A DNA stretch of 21,781 nt from CAZQQN01 sp964549595 (GCA_964549595.1 CAZJWK010000038.1:1-21781), one strand, 5' to 3'. Positions 8,699 to 17,233 are shown, counted from the first letter of the stretch. Notes: generated by a model not told the origin, from the letters alone. Translations and numbers: made by a program.

Positions 8699-8944
8699 AT
8701 GGTACAAGCAATTAGTGAAACAAAAAGAAAAGCCATTAACCTCAAGCTTAATCTTCATGAAGAAGGTTTCCTGGAAGTTAATTTATTCGACTTAACTGGC
8801 GAATTGGTTTATAATTACGCCAATTTCGTAAAAGAAGGAACACGGGAACATCAAATTAGCTGCAGTGGCCTAAAAGCCAAGGAGTATTTGCTTCGTATTT
8901 CCCAAAATGGAAGCTCAGAGGTAAAAAAGCTTCTGGTGCACTAA
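8699..8944 (+). CDS. Free-standing T9SS-tail-like small protein (81 residues)
   Basis: An 81-residue protein that is almost entirely one domain resembling the second half of a T9SS type A sorting domain. The strand pattern GFLEVNLFDLTGELVYNY at 22-39, a GTREHQISCSGLKAKEYLLRI strand-turn-strand at about 47-67 and a terminal KKLLVH match the usual layout, including the LYDxxGxxV-like core and a short basic C-terminal strand. No signal peptide, PNP motif or cargo domain precedes it; an in-frame stop lies at 8672-8674, only eight codons upstream of the ATG. It may be a remnant of a larger secreted protein or a small intracellular protein using the same fold. Codon use and GC look like the surroundings. 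Its annotation as a real gene is plausible but not certain. Confidence 0.6.
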   Translation: MVQAISETKRKAINLKLNLHEEGFLEVNLFDLTGELVYNYANFVKEGTREHQISCSGLKAKEYLLRISQNGSSEVKKLLVH

Positions 8945-8952
8945 GTGCCTTA

Positions 8953-8976
8953 CCATTCTCATAATGGAAAGTTTTT
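8953..8976 (+). terminator. Weak terminator candidate after the tail-like protein gene
   Basis: CCATT at 8953-8957 can pair with AATGG at 8963-8967 around a five-base loop; a short AAAGTTTTT tract follows. The stem is short, so the call is tentative. Confidence 0.25.
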
Positions 8977-9057
8977 GCCTATCCCGGTATATGTAGTGGT
9001 TACCTCACCGGTGTTTTTATAACCAATTTTCTTTTAATAGGAAGCTACTACCTTGCT

Positions 9058-9888
9058 TTAAGAAGAGGGGCAATATTTAACAGTTCCATCCTTGCTCACA
9101 TAAGCATAAATTCTATACGTTTTACCATTTGTTCCGGTGACTTCAAAATAATTGGACCGTACAATGGTCACATTAACAGTAGCACCAGCGGGAATATTAT
9201 CGAATAGGGAACCATTAAAACAAACTTTTCCATCCCCTGCTTCATCCTTGTTACCATGTAAAACATAGGGTATTTCACTTTCCACATCTTGATTTTCAGG
9301 TAATGAAGCATTAAAATCAAAAGCTACATGGGTCTCAAAATTTAAATTGTCGTTAGTTGTAAAACGCAAACATTTACTTCCGTTCACACAAGGTAATGGA
9401 CAACTAAATTTCAGGATACCCGGAATTTGAATGGCAGTGTCAAAGATGATGTTGCCTAAGGAGTTTTCAAGCTTTATCCCTTTCACCTTATTCATATATT
9501 GGCTTTGGTCTAATTTTTCACCCGTAGCCCCATAAACATAATTCACATCTTTTCCTCCCTGACCTATTGTATCAGCCCCCAACCACAATTTGCCACTGTA
9601 CGAAATGGGTTCACCACCAGTAGTATCATAAAAATAGCCTTTAAATTTCAAATCCCCTTTTCCACACAATAAACCATCCCATTCGAAACCAAAATCTCCT
9701 TTTGAAGGAGACTCTAAAAAACTGATCACTTTAGGTTTTGATTGGCTTGCTAAGACATCACTTCCACCATTATTTTTATTGAAGTTTTGTAGACCCGGAT
9801 CTTTTTTACAACCAAAAAAAATAAATATGTTAGCTTCCATTAATAAAAACACATACTTTTTAATTGTTTTTTTGTAAATCATAGCCAA
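9058..9888 (-). CDS. Uncharacterised lipoprotein with six conserved-looking cysteines
   Basis: A 276-residue protein of unknown function. The N-terminus has a basic segment (YKKTIKK), a hydrophobic run and a lipobox-like IFFGC, making Cys27 the probable lipidated residue, followed directly by KKD, a common look for Bacteroidota lipoproteins. The mature part is rich in Gly, Asn and Asp and predicted largely beta. Besides Cys27 it has exactly six cysteines: 75, 163, 167, 173, 223 and 273, with 163, 167 and 173 clustered in a CxxxCxxxxxC arrangement. An even number in an exported protein suggests three disulfides. No enzymatic motif is recognised. The start could also be Met3. It stands alone between a convergent tail-like gene and a divergent membrane-protein gene, so context gives no function. 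Confidence 0.75.
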   Translation of the reverse strand: MAMIYKKTIKKYVFLLMEANIFIFFGCKKDPGLQNFNKNNGGSDVLASQSKPKVISFLESPSKGDFGFEWDGLLCGKGDLKFKGYFYDTTGGEPISYSGKLWLGADTIGQGGKDVNYVYGATGEKLDQSQYMNKVKGIKLENSLGNIIFDTAIQIPGILKFSCPLPCVNGSKCLRFTTNDNLNFETHVAFDFNASLPENQDVESEIPYVLHGNKDEAGDGKVCFNGSLFDNIPAGATVNVTIVRSNYFEVTGTNGKTYRIYAYVSKDGTVKYCPSS

Positions 9889-10225
9889 AATTTTAGTTTA
9901 ACAATTTCCCATCTTCTTCTCATAATAATTTTGCTTCCACCTCATTCAAACACTTCTTACGATAACTTGAGAACTAACACTTATTGTCTTTCTATACCTT
10001 ATCCTTGAGCCCGGGCGGGTATAATTACACCAACTACATTCAGACGAGAAAATAGCAGGAACCTTACCTTCATAGTTTCCGAAGTTTTAACTGTAACCAT
10101 GCACTGTCCAGCAAAAGTATATCCTAATAAAAATTTGGCTTATTAATAAATTTATTTAAAGCGCTTTGGTACTTTCCGATTTCATCGTTTAGGTTGAGTT
10201 ATCGGGTAGCTATACCAAAAAAAAG
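9889..10225. other. Intergenic AT-rich stretch with no convincing gene
   Basis: Most of the 361-base gap between the divergent lipoprotein and membrane-protein genes. It holds a GC-rich palindrome GCCCGGGC at 10009-10016, which stands out against the AT-rich background, and on the minus strand a TACTTTTG box (complement of 10112-10119) with no proper TTG element. A 33-codon minus-strand reading frame (9999-10100) with a signal-peptide-like end follows that box; it is too short to call. Confidence 0.5.
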
Positions 10226-10233
10226 TAATTTTG
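10226..10233 (+). promoter_or_regulatory. TAnnTTTG box upstream of the membrane-protein gene
   Basis: TAATTTTG matches the Bacteroidota downstream promoter box exactly, but no TTG lies at the expected distance (the nearest is 29 bases away). It would give a very short leader if translation starts at 10250 and a leader of about 120 bases if it starts at 10358. Confidence 0.4.
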
Positions 10234-10249
10234 TAACCAGCACAAAATA

Positions 10250-11845
10250 ATGATAAAGGCCAAAAACCCAATTAAACAGAGCTTTGAAAGCAAGCGCTTT
10301 GATTATGCGGTGCTTTCGCCTAAGCATTTCGTTAAATTGCTTCCAAATAAAAGCGGAATGACATTAATAAACAAGCCTACTAAGAACATACCTCGTTCCT
10401 CAGGAAAACTTGTTCGTAATTTGATTATTCTATTTGCTGCCTTTTTATTGGGTTTTATCCTTTTAAAAGGTTTTACGGCGTCTTTCACACACGATGAAAG
10501 CAATACGTTTAACAGATTTGTTCAACAGGAATCAGTTTGGGAGATACTGACATACCATAAGCCTATAGCTAATAATCACTTGTTGAACACGCTTTTAATG
10601 AAAGGTTTTAGCAAGGTTTTTGGAGCCCATGATTTGATATTAAGAATGCCTAACATATTAGCCTTCATCTCTTATATCGTATTTTCATTTATGCTGGTTA
10701 ATTTAGCAAATTCTCGGCTTGTGTTGCCTATTTGGATATTAATGGTAGCAAACCCCTATTTACTTGATTTCTTTGCACTGGCAAGGGGTTACGGACTGGC
10801 CATAGCTTTTATGACAGGGAGTGTTTTTTTCTTTTCTAAGCATATAAACTTAAAGAAAGAAAAAGATCTTGCCTGGGCCATATTTTTGGGATGCCTTGCC
10901 ATGTTAAGCAATTTTACTTTGATTTATTACTTAGTTTCTCTTATAATTATTGCTAATATTTATTGGGTTGCCTACCCAAACCAGAAATCATTCATCAAAT
11001 ACAACAAAGTTAGTATTGGAGCCCTTATTCCCATCCTTTATGTGCTATTAGTACCCATTAGAAAAATGGTGGAAAATAATCAACTCTATTTAGGTGGAAA
11101 TGAAGGATTTTGGTCAAATACTGTTATATCGCTCATTGAATCCATCCGCTACGAAAAATCCTATTTTCTGCCTACAATTCAAATAGCCGAATGGTTTGTC
11201 ATTGTTGTCACTGCAGGAGCAATTATTACCTTGATTACCTTATTTATAAAACGAACACCATTTACTAAATCTTTCGAATATTTGGCTTTTGGCACCTTGG
11301 CATTGATCTTCATTGCTTTTATTGCTACCGTAGCCCATTACCTATTGGATACTAAATTCTTCATTAGCCGTACGGCATTGTTTCTTTATCCCTTATTTAT
11401 TTTTACAATAGCCTGTTTAGGGTCCATTTGGGTTAAGGTTAAGAAGGTGAGGCCTTTTACGTTAATCTTGCTATACGCTTTTGCTGGTTTAATGACCTTA
11501 CATACATTTAAGTCTCAAACCACCAAAGTCTACCTGGACTGGCGTTATGATGCTAATACCGAAACCATGCTGAAACTTTTAGACCAAAGATTATCCGGTG
11601 AACCACGAAAACGGCAGATTGACATGGGTATCTCATGGCGTTTTCAACCTACCATCAATTATTACCGAAACACGAAGAATTATCAGTGGTTAAAAAAGGT
11701 GAAAAAAGATGGCTTTAATAGGAACAATGATTTTTTTTACGTCCAGAAAAAAGATTTATCCAGGCTGGAAGGCAAATCAACCCGGTCAATCCATGAGTTT
11801 CCCCTCAGCAATTCCATTCTTTTTAAGAATACCAACCCAAATTAA
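10250..11845 (+). CDS. Polytopic membrane protein, GT-C-like glycosyltransferase (PMT/ArnT-like)
   Basis: A 531-residue integral membrane protein with about ten hydrophobic segments between residues 56 and 420 and a soluble C-terminal tail. After the first segment the loop contains FTHDES, with Asp82-Glu83. An acidic pair at this position is the hallmark of GT-C enzymes of the PMT/ArnT type, which move sugars from polyprenyl-phosphate donors on the periplasmic face. The second loop (ALARGYGLAIAF) fits the same family. The specific donor and acceptor cannot be inferred. The first 36 residues are charged and atypical; Met37 at 10358 is an alternative start giving 495 residues and a more usual short cytoplasmic tail before the first membrane segment. 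It converges with uvrB, with 81 bases between the stops. Confidence 0.72.
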   Translation: MIKAKNPIKQSFESKRFDYAVLSPKHFVKLLPNKSGMTLINKPTKNIPRSSGKLVRNLIILFAAFLLGFILLKGFTASFTHDESNTFNRFVQQESVWEILTYHKPIANNHLLNTLLMKGFSKVFGAHDLILRMPNILAFISYIVFSFMLVNLANSRLVLPIWILMVANPYLLDFFALARGYGLAIAFMTGSVFFFSKHINLKKEKDLAWAIFLGCLAMLSNFTLIYYLVSLIIIANIYWVAYPNQKSFIKYNKVSIGALIPILYVLLVPIRKMVENNQLYLGGNEGFWSNTVISLIESIRYEKSYFLPTIQIAEWFVIVVTAGAIITLITLFIKRTPFTKSFEYLAFGTLALIFIAFIATVAHYLLDTKFFISRTALFLYPLFIFTIACLGSIWVKVKKVRPFTLILLYAFAGLMTLHTFKSQTTKVYLDWRYDANTETMLKLLDQRLSGEPRKRQIDMGISWRFQPTINYYRNTKNYQWLKKVKKDGFNRNNDFFYVQKKDLSRLEGKSTRSIHEFPLSNSILFKNTNPN

Positions 11846-11926
11846 ACTGCCTGAAAGACTACCATTTTTTATAATTACTTATTCAAAAACAAACCGGGAT
11901 ATTCAGAAACACCAACCCCGTTTTAC

Positions 11927-13987
11927 TCACTCCAACTTTACCTCTTCTCCAAAGCGGGCTTTGTATTTTTCCTGGAGGTCATACATTTCATCCCTAAGCT
12001 TGGCAGCTTCCATGAAATTGGTTTCCTGAGCCGCCTTAAGCATCTTACTTTTGGTATCTTTGATTGCCTTCTCCATCTGACTCTTGCTCATGTATTCCTC
12101 AACCGGGTCAGCTACCTGGCTGGTCACTTCTTCTTGTTGTTCGGCATCGAGGTAGGGATCTGCCGGCTTCCGATTATCAACCATCGAGGTTTGCTGAATG
12201 ATTTGCTCACGGCTACGCTGAATAGTCTCAGGGGTTATGCCATGTTTTTCGTTGAATTCAATTTGTTTTCTACGCCTTCGGTTGGTTTCATCAATGGTTC
12301 GCTGCATGCTGTCGGTGATTTTATCCGCATACATGATCACTTTTCCGTTCACATTTCTTGCTGCCCGGCCGGATGTTTGGGTAAGGGATGTTTCAGAACG
12401 TAAATAGCCTTCCTTGTCCGCATCCAGTATAGCCACTAAAGTCACTTCGGGTAAGTCTAAGCCTTCACGGAGCAGGTTGATACCAATTAAAACGTCAAAA
12501 TTGCCTAAGCGCAAATCCCTTAGAATTTCTACCCGGTCCAGGGTATCGATATCGGAGTGCAGGTAACGGCAATTGATTTTATATTGGGTTAGGTAATCCG
12601 TTAATTCCTCTGCCATGCGTTTAGTCAGGGTAGTTACCAATACCCGCTCTCCGTTTCGGACTTTCTCATCAATTTCCGCCATAAGGTCATCAACCTGATT
12701 CTGGACTGGCCTAATCTCGATTTCCGGATCAAGTAAGCCAGTAGGCCTAACCACTTGTTCCACAAAAACCCCTTCCGTCTTTTGCAACTCGTAATCTCCG
12801 GGTGTGGCACTCACAAAAACCACCTGATTGGTCATATCTTCAAATTCCTGAAAATTCAGTGGTCTGTTGTCTAAAGCCGCAGGAAGGCGAAAACCATATT
12901 CAACCAACTTGTTTTTGCGTGCCCGGTCACCTCCATACATTCCTTGTACCTGCGGGGTTGTAACATGGCTTTCATCAATGAACATCAGGTAATCGTCCGG
13001 GAAATAATCCAGTAAACAAAAAGGACGTTCCCCGGGATTACGGCGGTCAAAATAACGGGAATAATTCTCAATGCCGGAGCAAAAGCCTAATTCCCTGATC
13101 ATTTCCAGGTCGTAATTCACCCGTTCCTCCAGGCGTTTGGCCTCCAAAGCATAGCCCTGTGATTTAAAGAAATCCACTTGCTTCCCTAAATCTTCCTCAA
13201 TTTCTTGGATGGCTTGTTTCTGCGTTTCCGGAGGGGTGACAAACAGGTTGGCGGGAAAGATCATGACGCTTTCCCTGTTTTCAATGGTTTTACCTGTATC
13301 CGGGTTAATGGAGTTGATTTCCTCAATTTCATCACCCCAGAAGCTGATCCGGTAGGCAAAATCATCCGCATAAGGAGGAAAAATCTCCAATGTATCCCCT
13401 GAAACCCGGAATTCACCACGCTCTAAGTTGGATTTGCTTCGGGAATATAATCCCTCAACCAATTTGAAAAGCAATTTATTCCGGGAAATTTCCTGGCCCA
13501 CCTCCAGGGGAACGGTTACCCGCTTAAAACTTTCCGGATTCCCCATACCGTAGATACAAGAAACTGATGAGACAATAACCACATCCCTTCTGCCGGAAAG
13601 TAAAGCGGAAGTAGCCCTTAACCTCAGCCTTTCAATTTCATCATTAATGCTTAGTTCTTTCTCAATGTAGGTGTCAGTGGTCGGCATATAGGCCTCTGGC
13701 TGGTAGTAATCGTAATAGGATACAAAGTATTCTACGGCGTTCTCGGGGAAAAATTGTTGAAATTCTCCGTATAACTGGGCAGTCAAAGTTTTGTTGTGCG
13801 TAAGGACCAACGTAGGCTTGTTGAGCCGCTCAATAACATTGGCCATTGTGTAAGTTTTACCTGATCCGGTTACGCCCAGCAAAACCTGATAGGGCTCTCC
13901 GTTTTGAATGCCTTTTGTTAACTCCTCGATGGCCTGGGGTTGATCGCCTTTGGGCTCATAAGAAGCGTGTAGCTTGAAATCTGCCAT
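11927..13987 (-). CDS. uvrB: Excinuclease ABC subunit B (UvrB)
   Basis: Full-length UvrB (686 residues), the helicase-like damage-verification subunit of nucleotide excision repair, loaded by UvrA and then recruiting UvrC. Walker A is GVTGSGKT at 38-45. The aromatic beta-hairpin that clamps damaged DNA (YYDYYQPEAY) starts at about 91, the DESH Walker B box is at 338-341, and motif VI appears as QTSGRAARN in the second helicase domain. The UvrC-interacting UVR motif occupies the C-terminus (about 645-680, with FMEAAKLRDEM). Every expected element is present with no sign of damage. The epimerase gene lies 63 bases upstream on the same strand, and a hairpin occupies that gap, so co-transcription is uncertain. 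Confidence 0.97.
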   Translation of the reverse strand: MADFKLHASYEPKGDQPQAIEELTKGIQNGEPYQVLLGVTGSGKTYTMANVIERLNKPTLVLTHNKTLTAQLYGEFQQFFPENAVEYFVSYYDYYQPEAYMPTTDTYIEKELSINDEIERLRLRATSALLSGRRDVVIVSSVSCIYGMGNPESFKRVTVPLEVGQEISRNKLLFKLVEGLYSRSKSNLERGEFRVSGDTLEIFPPYADDFAYRISFWGDEIEEINSINPDTGKTIENRESVMIFPANLFVTPPETQKQAIQEIEEDLGKQVDFFKSQGYALEAKRLEERVNYDLEMIRELGFCSGIENYSRYFDRRNPGERPFCLLDYFPDDYLMFIDESHVTTPQVQGMYGGDRARKNKLVEYGFRLPAALDNRPLNFQEFEDMTNQVVFVSATPGDYELQKTEGVFVEQVVRPTGLLDPEIEIRPVQNQVDDLMAEIDEKVRNGERVLVTTLTKRMAEELTDYLTQYKINCRYLHSDIDTLDRVEILRDLRLGNFDVLIGINLLREGLDLPEVTLVAILDADKEGYLRSETSLTQTSGRAARNVNGKVIMYADKITDSMQRTIDETNRRRRKQIEFNEKHGITPETIQRSREQIIQQTSMVDNRKPADPYLDAEQQEEVTSQVADPVEEYMSKSQMEKAIKDTKSKMLKAAQETNFMEAAKLRDEMYDLQEKYKARFGEEVKLE

Positions 13988-14010
13988 AATTTTTTTACCG
14001 GATTAAATGG

Positions 14011-14041
14011 AATGCCATTTTATCAAAACAAAATGGGCATT
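14011..14041 (-). repeat. Hairpin between the epimerase gene and uvrB
   Basis: AATGCCATTTT (14011-14021) pairs with AAAATGGGCATT (14030-14041) with one bulged base and an eight-base loop. It sits in the short gap after the epimerase stop codon on the minus strand. There is no following T run, so it is a poor intrinsic terminator and may instead be an RNA-processing or stability element. Confidence 0.5.
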
Positions 14042-14050
14042 GGAAGTTCC

Positions 14051-15097
14051 TTAACCATTTTTAGGGAGGTTGTGTTCAAGAATAAATTGGCAAGTTTCTC
14101 TTAAGCTTGATTCAATAGACCGGAAGGTGTGATTGATATGGCTTTGCAGTTTCGAGGTATCGTAATAAAATGTATTGGTTCCCATACGTGCCAGGTCAGG
14201 GGTTAAAAGCGGGGGTTTTCCTGTTAAAAAGCTTTTTAAGCTTTCCCAATAGGCTACACTTAAGCTCATCGCAAGGTTGGCTTTGTATCGGGGCCTCTTT
14301 ACCCCAAAACCTTCAGCTATCCAGGTCATAACGTCCCTCATAGGAATCGTTTCTCCGACCACGATGAAGCGATTTTTGTAGGCAGAGGGAGTGTCCCTCA
14401 ATTTGAAAAGACATTCCACCACATCCCGGGCATCCACATATGCATTGCTCCCGGGCGGATAAAAAGGCATTCCCTTATATACCTGTTTAAAAAGTGAGCC
14501 GGCACCACGATCCCAATGGCCTGGACCAATGATCAGAGCCGGATTTATGATGAGCCCTTCTAACCCCTCGGCAAACCCCCTCCAAACTTCCCGCTCACCG
14601 CGGAATTTGCTTTCTGCATAAACCGTAGGGAAACTTTCCGGAAAACGGCCCATTTGTTCATCCACCCATTGATTATGTTGTCTGTTTAGGCTGGAAACAG
14701 AACTGATGTGGTAAAAATAAGAGACCCCTTGCTCAATGGCCAGGTTCACCAAATTAGCGGTTCCTTCGACATTCGTTGCGGTGATGGCGTCTCGTTCCCG
14801 GGGATTGAAGGAAACCTTGGCGGCTGAATGATAAATGACTTCTACGCCTGCCAAAGCCGACCGAAGTTTTTCAGTATCCTGTAAATCCGCATCATACCAC
14901 TCAATGCCTTTAGCCAGTTCTTCAGATCGGGTTATGGTTAAACCTTCTTGTTCACCCAAATATCTAAAAACCAGCATCAGATGGGCTAAAGAACTATCAC
15001 TTCGTTTTAAGGCCTTAACGGTTTTACCCTCCTGAAGCAGGTAATACAGAAGGTAAGCCCCTAAAAAGCCGGTTCCGCCGGTAACGAGATGGTTCAT
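14051..15097 (-). CDS. NAD(P)-dependent epimerase/dehydratase family protein (extended SDR)
   Basis: A 348-residue extended short-chain dehydrogenase/reductase. The nucleotide-binding motif TGGTGFLG is at residues 6-13 of the N-terminal Rossmann fold. A conserved SAAKVSF segment follows, then HISSVSS supplying the catalytic serine region, and YAESK gives Tyr160 and Lys164 of the YxxxK pair. The pattern resembles dihydroflavonol-4-reductase-like and 3-beta-HSD-like bacterial members more than sugar-nucleotide 4-epimerases, but the substrate is unknown. The C-terminal half (about 200-348) is the variable substrate domain. No signal or membrane segment is seen. It precedes uvrB on the same strand with a hairpin between; no functional link is evident. 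Confidence 0.86.
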   Translation of the reverse strand: MNHLVTGGTGFLGAYLLYYLLQEGKTVKALKRSDSSLAHLMLVFRYLGEQEGLTITRSEELAKGIEWYDADLQDTEKLRSALAGVEVIYHSAAKVSFNPRERDAITATNVEGTANLVNLAIEQGVSYFYHISSVSSLNRQHNQWVDEQMGRFPESFPTVYAESKFRGEREVWRGFAEGLEGLIINPALIIGPGHWDRGAGSLFKQVYKGMPFYPPGSNAYVDARDVVECLFKLRDTPSAYKNRFIVVGETIPMRDVMTWIAEGFGVKRPRYKANLAMSLSVAYWESLKSFLTGKPPLLTPDLARMGTNTFYYDTSKLQSHINHTFRSIESSLRETCQFILEHNLPKNG

Positions 15098-15180
15098 AAA
15101 AAATAGTTAAACATCGGTAGCAAGGTTGCTCAAAATATTGTGCAAAAATCGGAAAATCCTTTAAAAACTATTGAAAGACT

Positions 15181-15247
15181 TTAGATCCTAGATGTTAGAA
15201 CCTAGACAAATTTGTCTAATATCTAGGTTTTAGGCGCTAGGTTCTAG
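15181..15247. repeat. Long imperfect palindrome built from CTAG-containing units
   Basis: The arms 15181-15210 and 15211-15247 are near reverse complements, allowing for a gap of about seven bases, and meet at a perfect 16-base palindrome TAGACAAATTTGTCTA (15203-15218). The short units CCTAG/CTAGG/CTAGA recur through both arms. It lies in the 234-base gap between divergent genes. This type of TAGA/CTAG-rich intergenic hairpin looks like a dispersed chromosomal repeat, but copy number cannot be judged from one window. Confidence 0.7.
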
Positions 15248-15301
15248 CAAATCTTTGTAATCGTGGATTTTAAAGCAACTTCTCATTTTCCCATTTATTC
15301 T

Positions 15302-15309
15302 TAATTTTG
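15302..15309 (+). promoter_or_regulatory. TAnnTTTG box upstream of the histidine kinase gene
   Basis: TAATTTTG is an exact match to the Bacteroidota downstream promoter box, 22 bases before the ATG at 15332, with AAGGGG between them as a possible ribosome-binding site. No TTG element at the expected spacing is visible, so support is partial. Confidence 0.45.
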
Positions 15310-15331
15310 CTTAAGGGGTATTTGTTATTGT

Positions 15332-17233
15332 ATGGTAAACCAAATTTTTAACGCTTTTAATTTTATATCCGACTTAGGAGACTATGATAAAGGGAAATTC
15401 TGGGCTAAGAAAAAGATTCGCTTACTTAATCAATTAAGCTTAATTGCCTTTTCTTTTGCTTTAATATTCACCCTAATTTTCATCTTTTACAATTATTACC
15501 GGCTCTATATCCCCGCTATATTGTTCATGGCGCTTTTCTTAAGTACAATATGGTTTAATTACAGAGGTAAATTCTTTTTTGCCCGGTATTATTACCAAAT
15601 TGTGATTATTTTGGCCCTATGCTATTATTCAGGTATATCTGTGGATTTCGGTATCATTTATTTTTTCTTTCCTGTCATTGCTACCCTGTTTGCCACTTTT
15701 AGAAGCTCTGAAAAAGTTAAATACCTACCGGTATTCATCCTCCAATTGACTATTTTCTTGGTTTTATATGTTTTAAAGTCTGGTGGTTTCCAGATTTTCC
15801 CATCTTTAGAAGCGGCGCCTTTTATACAGAGCTATGGCAATCTGATAGGGCTTGGTCTTGCGGTTATTGCTTTTGGGTTTATTATAGACCAAACCGTTAA
15901 GGAAAGTGACGATGTGGAAAAAGCCTTGTATGATGAAAGCAACAACCTTCAGAATATCATAGAAAATAGTGATGCAGCGATTTGGTTATGCGACCGAAAC
16001 ACTACACTCATTACTTATAATAAAATTTTTGAGCATTGGATAAGCAATTTTATTGGTGTATCACCCCATAGCGGCATGAATTTAATAAATGGGCTTAAAG
16101 CCGTTGATAAGGAAATAGCCAATGACATTGAATCTTCCAGCCATGCCGTAGTAGAGCATCACCAAGGTTATAGTTTTGATAAATATTATGGGAAAGGTTA
16201 TGGCGTGCATATTGAGTTATCATTCAGGCCTGTAATAGATTATGGAGAAGTAGTGGCCATATCATGTTTTGCCCGGGATATCACCGAAAATAAACGATTA
16301 GAAAATGCGTTAATCGAAGCCAAAAGCAATGCGGAAAAAGCCTCCGAGGCCAAATCCAACTTCCTCTCGACCATGAGTCATGAACTTCGGACCCCGCTAA
16401 ATGCCATTATGGGGATAACCCAGGTGATGGAAAATGAAACACACGATCCCGGCAAGGATCAAGAAAATTTAACCATCATCAATCAGTCCGCTTCTCAGTT
16501 ATTGACGCTTATTAATGATATTCTGGATCATTCTAAGATTGAATCCGGGGAAATCACTTTCGAGAAAAACTACTTTAACCTGCAGGAAGTCCTTCAAAAA
16601 GTTAGACAGGCTTTTTCTCGTAAATTTAAAGAAAAGGGCCTCGATCTTAACCTATCTATTTCACCTGAGGTCCCTGATAACTTAAAGGGTGATCAAAACC
16701 GTTTATTGCAAATTTTAAATAACCTAATCTCAAATGGCTTAAAATTCACCAGTGAAGGTTATGTCAGCTTGAAAATAAACCTTAAGGAAAAAACAGAAAA
16801 AGGTGTTAAACTTCAATTAATTGCAGAAGACACCGGAATCGGCATACCTAAAGACAAAAAGGAGCAAATTTTTGATGCTTTTAAGCAAGTGGAGAATAAT
16901 ATTGCTCGAAACTATGAAGGTACCGGGCTTGGGCTTTCTATTACCAATAAATTGGTTCAAAAACAAGGGGGCAGCATTTGGCTTGAAAGTCAAGAAGGCT
17001 CAGGGACTTCTTTTTATATAGAGCTCCCTTTTGAAATTGACAAAGAAGCCGCATCGGAGGAGGAAAAAGATTCTCAGGTTATTGAAAAAGAAGATACAAC
17101 AGAAGGGCCGGAGAAAGCTTTATTGGTAGAAGATAATCTGATCAATAGAAAAGTGGCTACCCGGTTGTTGAAACAAATCAATGCCCAAACAAGTGAAGCC
17201 GAATCCGGTGAGAAAGCCTTATCCCTTATGTAG
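15332..17233 (+). CDS. Hybrid sensor histidine kinase, truncated by an in-frame TAG in the receiver domain
   Basis: As read, a 633-residue membrane sensor kinase. Residues 1-195 contain about six hydrophobic segments forming an N-terminal membrane sensor. A PAS-like domain follows (about 205-315), then the dimerisation/phosphoacceptor domain with SHELRTPLNAIMG (His350). The HATPase domain has an N box (NNLISNGLKFT), G1 (DTGIGI) and G2 (GTGLGLSI). From about residue 597 a receiver domain begins normally with the acidic pair Glu600-Asp601, then TAG appears at codon 634, ten codons before the phosphoacceptor aspartate. The same frame continues without error to 17479, completing the receiver. The kinase core should remain intact, but internal phosphorelay would be lost. 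Possible explanations are a recent nonsense mutation (one base from CAG or AAG), a sequencing error, or readthrough. No response-regulator gene is adjacent. Confidence 0.88.
   Translation: MVNQIFNAFNFISDLGDYDKGKFWAKKKIRLLNQLSLIAFSFALIFTLIFIFYNYYRLYIPAILFMALFLSTIWFNYRGKFFFARYYYQIVIILALCYYSGISVDFGIIYFFFPVIATLFATFRSSEKVKYLPVFILQLTIFLVLYVLKSGGFQIFPSLEAAPFIQSYGNLIGLGLAVIAFGFIIDQTVKESDDVEKALYDESNNLQNIIENSDAAIWLCDRNTTLITYNKIFEHWISNFIGVSPHSGMNLINGLKAVDKEIANDIESSSHAVVEHHQGYSFDKYYGKGYGVHIELSFRPVIDYGEVVAISCFARDITENKRLENALIEAKSNAEKASEAKSNFLSTMSHELRTPLNAIMGITQVMENETHDPGKDQENLTIINQSASQLLTLINDILDHSKIESGEITFEKNYFNLQEVLQKVRQAFSRKFKEKGLDLNLSISPEVPDNLKGDQNRLLQILNNLISNGLKFTSEGYVSLKINLKEKTEKGVKLQLIAEDTGIGIPKDKKEQIFDAFKQVENNIARNYEGTGLGLSITNKLVQKQGGSIWLESQEGSGTSFYIELPFEIDKEAASEEEKDSQVIEKEDTTEGPEKALLVEDNLINRKVATRLLKQINAQTSEAESGEKALSLM

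Noticed and set aside
17231..17233. TAG reassigned as a sense codon in this organism
   Set aside because: Several other genes, including the serine hydrolase and the T9SS protein, end normally at TAG with no coding continuation.
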